This document shows positions 58,594 to 64,000 of a stretch of DNA of 64,000 nt, piece after piece (the stretch's first letter is position 1; each line of letters begins with the position of its first letter). The stretch is from Kitasatospora sp. NBC_00374. GTDB taxonomy: Bacteria > Actinomycetota > Actinomycetes > Streptomycetales > Streptomycetaceae. The position numbers were made by a program, and so were the translations under genes. The notes under the pieces were generated by a model, which was not told the origin of the DNA, searched no databases, and was given only the letters and a program-made list of their open reading frames with translations. The DNA lies in assembly GCF_041434935.1 (NCBI RefSeq), contig NZ_CP107964.1, positions 6,803,001-6,867,000 on the forward strand, read 5' to 3'.

Positions 58594-60387
58594 GTGTCCG
58601 AGTCGCGTTGGGTGCCCGGGCTCCGGTTCGGGCCGGAGTTCGACCCCGAGCAGTACGAACTGCTGGAGTTCCACCACCGCGGCGGCGAGGCCGAGGTGTG
58701 GCGGGCGGTACGCACCGGCCACAGCGGGCTCAAGGAACTGGTCGCCGCGAAGATCATGCTGGAGCGCGATCCGTCCGAGGTCCGCCGCTGGCTCGGCCGC
58801 TGGGACGACGTCTCGCACAACGCCCACCGCCTCGGCATCACCGACCTGGTGGTGCCCTCCTTCCTGCTCGGGCCCTCGCCACACCGGCCGGGCAGCCCGC
58901 CGGGCACCGGACTGCTCGGCTACCAGATCTCCCCCTGGGTCGAGGGCGTGCCGCTGCACACCTGGGCCCGGGCCAACCGCGGCGGGCTCCCGGCCGCCGC
59001 CGAGGTGCTGGTCCGGCTCTGCCGCATCGTCGACGAGCTGCACCGCAGACGCTGGGTGCACCGGGACATCTCCCCGGCCAACGTCCTGGTGGACGCCGAG
59101 GGCCGGGTCAAGCTGATCGACCTGACCTTCCTCGCCCCGCTCGACCACACCCTGACCGTCGCCGTCTTCACCCCCGGCCACGTGCCGCCCGAGGCCGAGC
59201 AGGTCGGCGGCTTCCCGGCCGTCGCCAAGGACCTCTTCGCCGTCGGCACCCTCGCCCGCAGCCTGCTGCTGCCCGAGCACGGACGCCTGGACCACCGGCC
59301 GGCCGCCGACCAGGCCCGGCGCGAGCTGACGGCGGCCGGCTTCGGGGAGGAACTGGCGCAGTGGGCCTGCGAGCCGCTGCACCACGACCCGGCCCGGCGG
59401 CCCGCGCCGCTCGGCCCCTGGGCGGCCCGCGGACGCGAACTGCTGCGTGCCCACCGGGCCCTGCCGCGCACCTCCTGCCTGACGGTGCTGTCCGACACCG
59501 CCGGCCGGCCCCTGGTGGTCTCCGGCGGCGCGGCCGGGGTGGCCTTCGCCGGCCCCGGCCGGGCCGCCCACGAACTCCCCTCCGACCGGGGGCCGGACGC
59601 CGTCGCCGACCTGGTGGCGGGCCGGGCCGGCCGGCGGGCCGAGCTCGCGGTGTTCGCCGAGGACCGCGCGGGCACGCTCTGGGTCGGCAACGCCTCCGGC
59701 TGGTGGGAGGCGGCCCGCGGGGTCAGCGGCGTGGCCGGGGCCGTGAACGGCTCGGGCGAGCTCGTCGTGTGGACGGCCCGGGCCGGCGCGCTGCACTCGT
59801 TCCGCTGGGCCCCGGGCGTCACCCTCACCGGCCAGGAACTGCCCCGCTGCCCGGCCGAACGGGTGCTCGCGGCCGTCGAGGAACGGGCCGGGACGTGGTC
59901 GGTGCTGGTGGAGCAGCGCGGCCGGCTGCTGTGCTGGCGGGTGGGCGCCCAGGACCATCCCGAGCAGCTGGGCGCCCCCGGTGCCGTCCGCGGGGCGGCG
60001 CTGGCCCGCTCCTCGGCGGGGCCGCAGGCCGCCGTCCTGCGGCCGGACAGCTCCGTCCAGCTGCACCGGCTCGCGGAGGCGGCCGCCGGCCCGAGCGAGA
60101 TCGGCGAGGCGGAGTCCGTCCTCGGCGTGGCCATGGCCGGCCACCGCGGCGGCCCGACCATCGCGCTGGCCGGCGCGGGCGGCGTCCGCGTCCGGCTGCC
60201 CGCCGCCGGGGGAGCCCGCCGCGCCCGCTGGTGGCGCCCGACACTGCGTCCCGCCACCCGGGTCGCGCTGTCCGTCGGCGAGGACTGGCGGCTGTCGCTG
60301 GCCGCCGTGGTCGAGGACGAGCTGCAGTGCTGGCAGGAGGACGAGGCCTACCGCTGGCAACCCGTCGGTCTGGACCAGGAGCGCTGA
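58594..60387 (+). CDS. Ser/Thr-kinase-like protein with probable beta-propeller C-terminal half
   Basis: GTG start after GGGGGTGGA; 597 residues. The N-terminal 290 residues are a protein kinase fold: glycine loop HHRGGEAEVWRAV, K53 in VAAKIM, catalytic HRDISPANVL (H156, R157, D158), then D176 in LIDLT in place of DFG, and PPEAEQVGG for the APE region. The Lys, HRD and metal-binding Asp are all kept, so activity is possible, although DLT is unusual. The second half has no membrane helix; at least seven short strands with a Trp/Gly repeat rhythm (GTLWVGNASG, GELVVWTARAG, RGRLLCWRVG, DELQCWQEDE) suggest a beta-propeller sensor. Divergent from the Hsp70 operon, with a shared palindrome. Confidence 0.85.
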   Translation: MSESRWVPGLRFGPEFDPEQYELLEFHHRGGEAEVWRAVRTGHSGLKELVAAKIMLERDPSEVRRWLGRWDDVSHNAHRLGITDLVVPSFLLGPSPHRPGSPPGTGLLGYQISPWVEGVPLHTWARANRGGLPAAAEVLVRLCRIVDELHRRRWVHRDISPANVLVDAEGRVKLIDLTFLAPLDHTLTVAVFTPGHVPPEAEQVGGFPAVAKDLFAVGTLARSLLLPEHGRLDHRPAADQARRELTAAGFGEELAQWACEPLHHDPARRPAPLGPWAARGRELLRAHRALPRTSCLTVLSDTAGRPLVVSGGAAGVAFAGPGRAAHELPSDRGPDAVADLVAGRAGRRAELAVFAEDRAGTLWVGNASGWWEAARGVSGVAGAVNGSGELVVWTARAGALHSFRWAPGVTLTGQELPRCPAERVLAAVEERAGTWSVLVEQRGRLLCWRVGAQDHPEQLGAPGAVRGAALARSSAGPQAAVLRPDSSVQLHRLAEAAAGPSEIGEAESVLGVAMAGHRGGPTIALAGAGGVRVRLPAAGGARRARWWRPTLRPATRVALSVGEDWRLSLAAVVEDELQCWQEDEAYRWQPVGLDQER

Positions 60388-60401
60388 CGGGGCCTCACCA
60401 C

Positions 60402-60449
60402 GCCGCGGGCGGGAGCGTCGGGGCGGTCGTCGCGGCGCCCGCCCGCGGC
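60402..60449. terminator. bidirectional terminator hairpin
   Basis: GCCGCGGGCGGG (60402-60413) and its exact complement CCCGCCCGCGGC (60438-60449) enclose 24 bases between the kinase-like stop (60387) and the convergent MFS stop (60454). It separates the chaperone island from the next biosynthetic cluster. Confidence 0.75.
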
Positions 60450-60453
60450 CGGG

Positions 60454-61698
60454 TCAGCCGGTCGCCCTGCTCGGCCGGGACGCCACCGAGGCCCCCAGCA
60501 GGAAGAGCGCCGCGCCGCAGGCCTGGACGACCGCCAGTGCCGTGAACGTCCGCGAGATGCCCGCGGACTCCACGACGGTGCCGACCGCCGCGAGCCCCAG
60601 CGTGCCGCCGGAGAGCGCGGCGGCGGCGATCACGGTGAGGGTGGCGGAGCGCAGCGGCGCCGGGATCGCGGCGGTGCGCACCGCGACCATCGGCGCGTTC
60701 GACAGGCCGTTCAACAGCCCCACCACGGCCAGGAAGACCGCCAGCGAGAGCGGCCCGAGCGGGAACAGCAGAGCCAGGAAGACGACGCCCTGACCGACCC
60801 GGCCGAGGACGGCCAGCCGCAGGTTGGACAGCCTGCGCAGGGCGGGACCGACCAGGAAGGTGCCCAGCAGCGCACCGCCGCCGAAGGCGCCCAGCAGGAC
60901 ACCGGACAGCGCCGACGAACCGTGCCGGAGCAGCACGAAGACCGGGATCAGGGCGAACAGGGCCTGCCAGGCACCCTCGCCGAGGATCTGGGCCAGCGTC
61001 CAGCGGCCGAGCATCCTGTCCCTGACCAGGACGGCCAGGCTGTCGCGGAGCCGGCCGTGCCGCGGTGCCACCGGGACGGCGAGGTCGCGCGGCAGCCCCC
61101 AGCGGATGAGGAGTGCGGAGGCGAGGAAGCTGAGCGCGTCCAGGAACAGCACGGCCGGGGCTCCCATCACCGCGATCAGCAGTCCGGCGGTCGGCGGCCC
61201 GAGCAGGATGGTGAGGCGGGTGGCGCCCTGCAGACGGGCGTTGGCCTTGCTGAGCAGCGTCTGGTCGTCCCCGACCAGAGCGGGCAGGATGGCCTGCTGA
61301 CTGGCCACGTAGGGGGCGAAGAACGAGCCGACCGCGAAGAGCAGCACCATGAACACCGGCATGCCGAGCAGCCCGGCCGCGTGCAGCAGGGGCACCAGGG
61401 CGATCAGCGGTGCGCGGGCCGCGTCGGAGAACAGCAGCACCTTGCGCGGACCGAGCCGGCCCGCCAGGCTCGCGCCCAGCAGCCCGAACACCGCGACGGC
61501 CACCATCTGAGCCGCCATCACCCTGCTCATCGCGGCCGGCGATCCGGTGCTCTGCAGGGCGAACCACGGCAGCGCGACGGCGCTCAGCTGGGACCCCGTC
61601 ATCGACAGGACTTCCGCGCACAGCAGGATTCGTAGCGTGCCCGGGCGGCGGGCTTCGGTCGCCCCGGCCGGTGGAGCGGCGGGAGTCGTCGATCCCAT
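60454..61698 (-). CDS. MFS exporter next to the right-hand NRPS
   Basis: 414 residues, twelve predicted helices (for example LSAVALPWFALQSTGSPAAMSRVM, MVAVAVFGLLGASLAGRLGPRKVLL, WQALFALIPVFVLLRHGSSALSGVLLGAFGGGALLGTFLVG). The G..aGrLG.RkvL loop after helix 2 is the usual MFS motif A; the family is EntS/MFS_3-like, as in the transporter fused to the left NRPS. It starts 105 bases after the stop of the NRPS gene on the same strand and probably exports that product. Confidence 0.9.
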   Translation of the reverse strand: MGSTTPAAPPAGATEARRPGTLRILLCAEVLSMTGSQLSAVALPWFALQSTGSPAAMSRVMAAQMVAVAVFGLLGASLAGRLGPRKVLLFSDAARAPLIALVPLLHAAGLLGMPVFMVLLFAVGSFFAPYVASQQAILPALVGDDQTLLSKANARLQGATRLTILLGPPTAGLLIAVMGAPAVLFLDALSFLASALLIRWGLPRDLAVPVAPRHGRLRDSLAVLVRDRMLGRWTLAQILGEGAWQALFALIPVFVLLRHGSSALSGVLLGAFGGGALLGTFLVGPALRRLSNLRLAVLGRVGQGVVFLALLFPLGPLSLAVFLAVVGLLNGLSNAPMVAVRTAAIPAPLRSATLTVIAAAALSGGTLGLAAVGTVVESAGISRTFTALAVVQACGAALFLLGASVASRPSRATG

Positions 61699-61803
61699 GT
61701 CATCCCTTTCGGTTGGTGGAGTGCCGATGCCGGGGCCCCGCCCGGCCCGTGCCGTTCGGCCCGACGGGCGCCGGGGCGTGGCACGGGCCGGGCGGGGCGG
61801 CCG

Positions 61804-64000
<2,197 letters not shown>

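Overview
The window is very GC-rich, with strong G/C preference at third codon positions, frequent GTG/TTG starts, ATGA-type gene overlaps and AGGAGG-like ribosome binding sites. Gene content (SHOCT and DUF6325 proteins, DinB/mycothiol-type protein, LuxR with an N-terminal NTPase, secreted tripeptidyl-peptidase-like hydrolase, modular NRPSs) points to a filamentous actinomycete, most likely Streptomycetaceae (Streptomyces or Kitasatospora). I see no tRNA, rRNA, CRISPR, insertion sequence or prophage.

1-14.5 kb: the right part of a nonribosomal peptide cluster. A 5'-truncated acyl-AMP ligase, a KamA-family radical SAM aminomutase and a DinB-like protein form a tight operon. A PaaI-type thioesterase is divergent. 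Two translationally coupled NRPS genes follow: A-T-C-A-T, then C-A-T-TE fused in one polypeptide to an MFS exporter. Specificity codes read by eye suggest Ala, Gly and an Asp-like residue. The thioesterase has Cys in place of the usual Ser nucleophile. A perfect 16-bp stem closes the cluster.

14.5-28.6 kb: secreted and regulatory genes. These are a tripeptidyl-peptidase-like hydrolase, an M64 metallopeptidase with a seven-repeat lectin-like propeller, CobF, a secreted M1 aminopeptidase, a UBP-zinc-finger protein, a Gly/Ser-Val/Leu repeat protein, a methyltransferase, a MalT-like LuxR regulator, a SHOCT/DUF6325 operon and a secreted four-repeat Cys protein.

28.6-50 kb: a block suggestive of stress, membrane and sugar metabolism. 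It holds an uncharacterised protein, a lysyl-phosphatidylglycerol-synthase-like protein with a membrane partner, a second SHOCT/DUF6325 pair, gluconokinase, a 2-hydroxyacid dehydrogenase, an SDR, cytochrome bd oxidase (cydAB), a cation/proton antiporter, GMC oxidoreductase, cyclase, GH15 hydrolase, DUF389, DUF2252, a ClC channel, aldose 1-epimerase and a DUF7144 membrane protein.

50-60.4 kb: the most unusual region. A five-gene minus-strand operon encodes a 1386-residue membrane-anchored TPR protein, a J-like protein without HPD, a GrpE-like protein, an Hsp70 with four zinc-ribbon-like Cys pairs inserted between its ATPase and substrate domains, and a small zinc-ribbon protein. Divergent from it is a Ser/Thr-kinase-like protein with a probable beta-propeller tail. 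A palindrome sits between them. It looks like a dedicated, kinase-linked chaperone machine.

60.4-64 kb: an MFS exporter and the 3' part of another NRPS gene (C-A-T) running off the right edge, the start of a second biosynthetic cluster.

Names rest on reading translated sequence and family motifs; no database search was possible.
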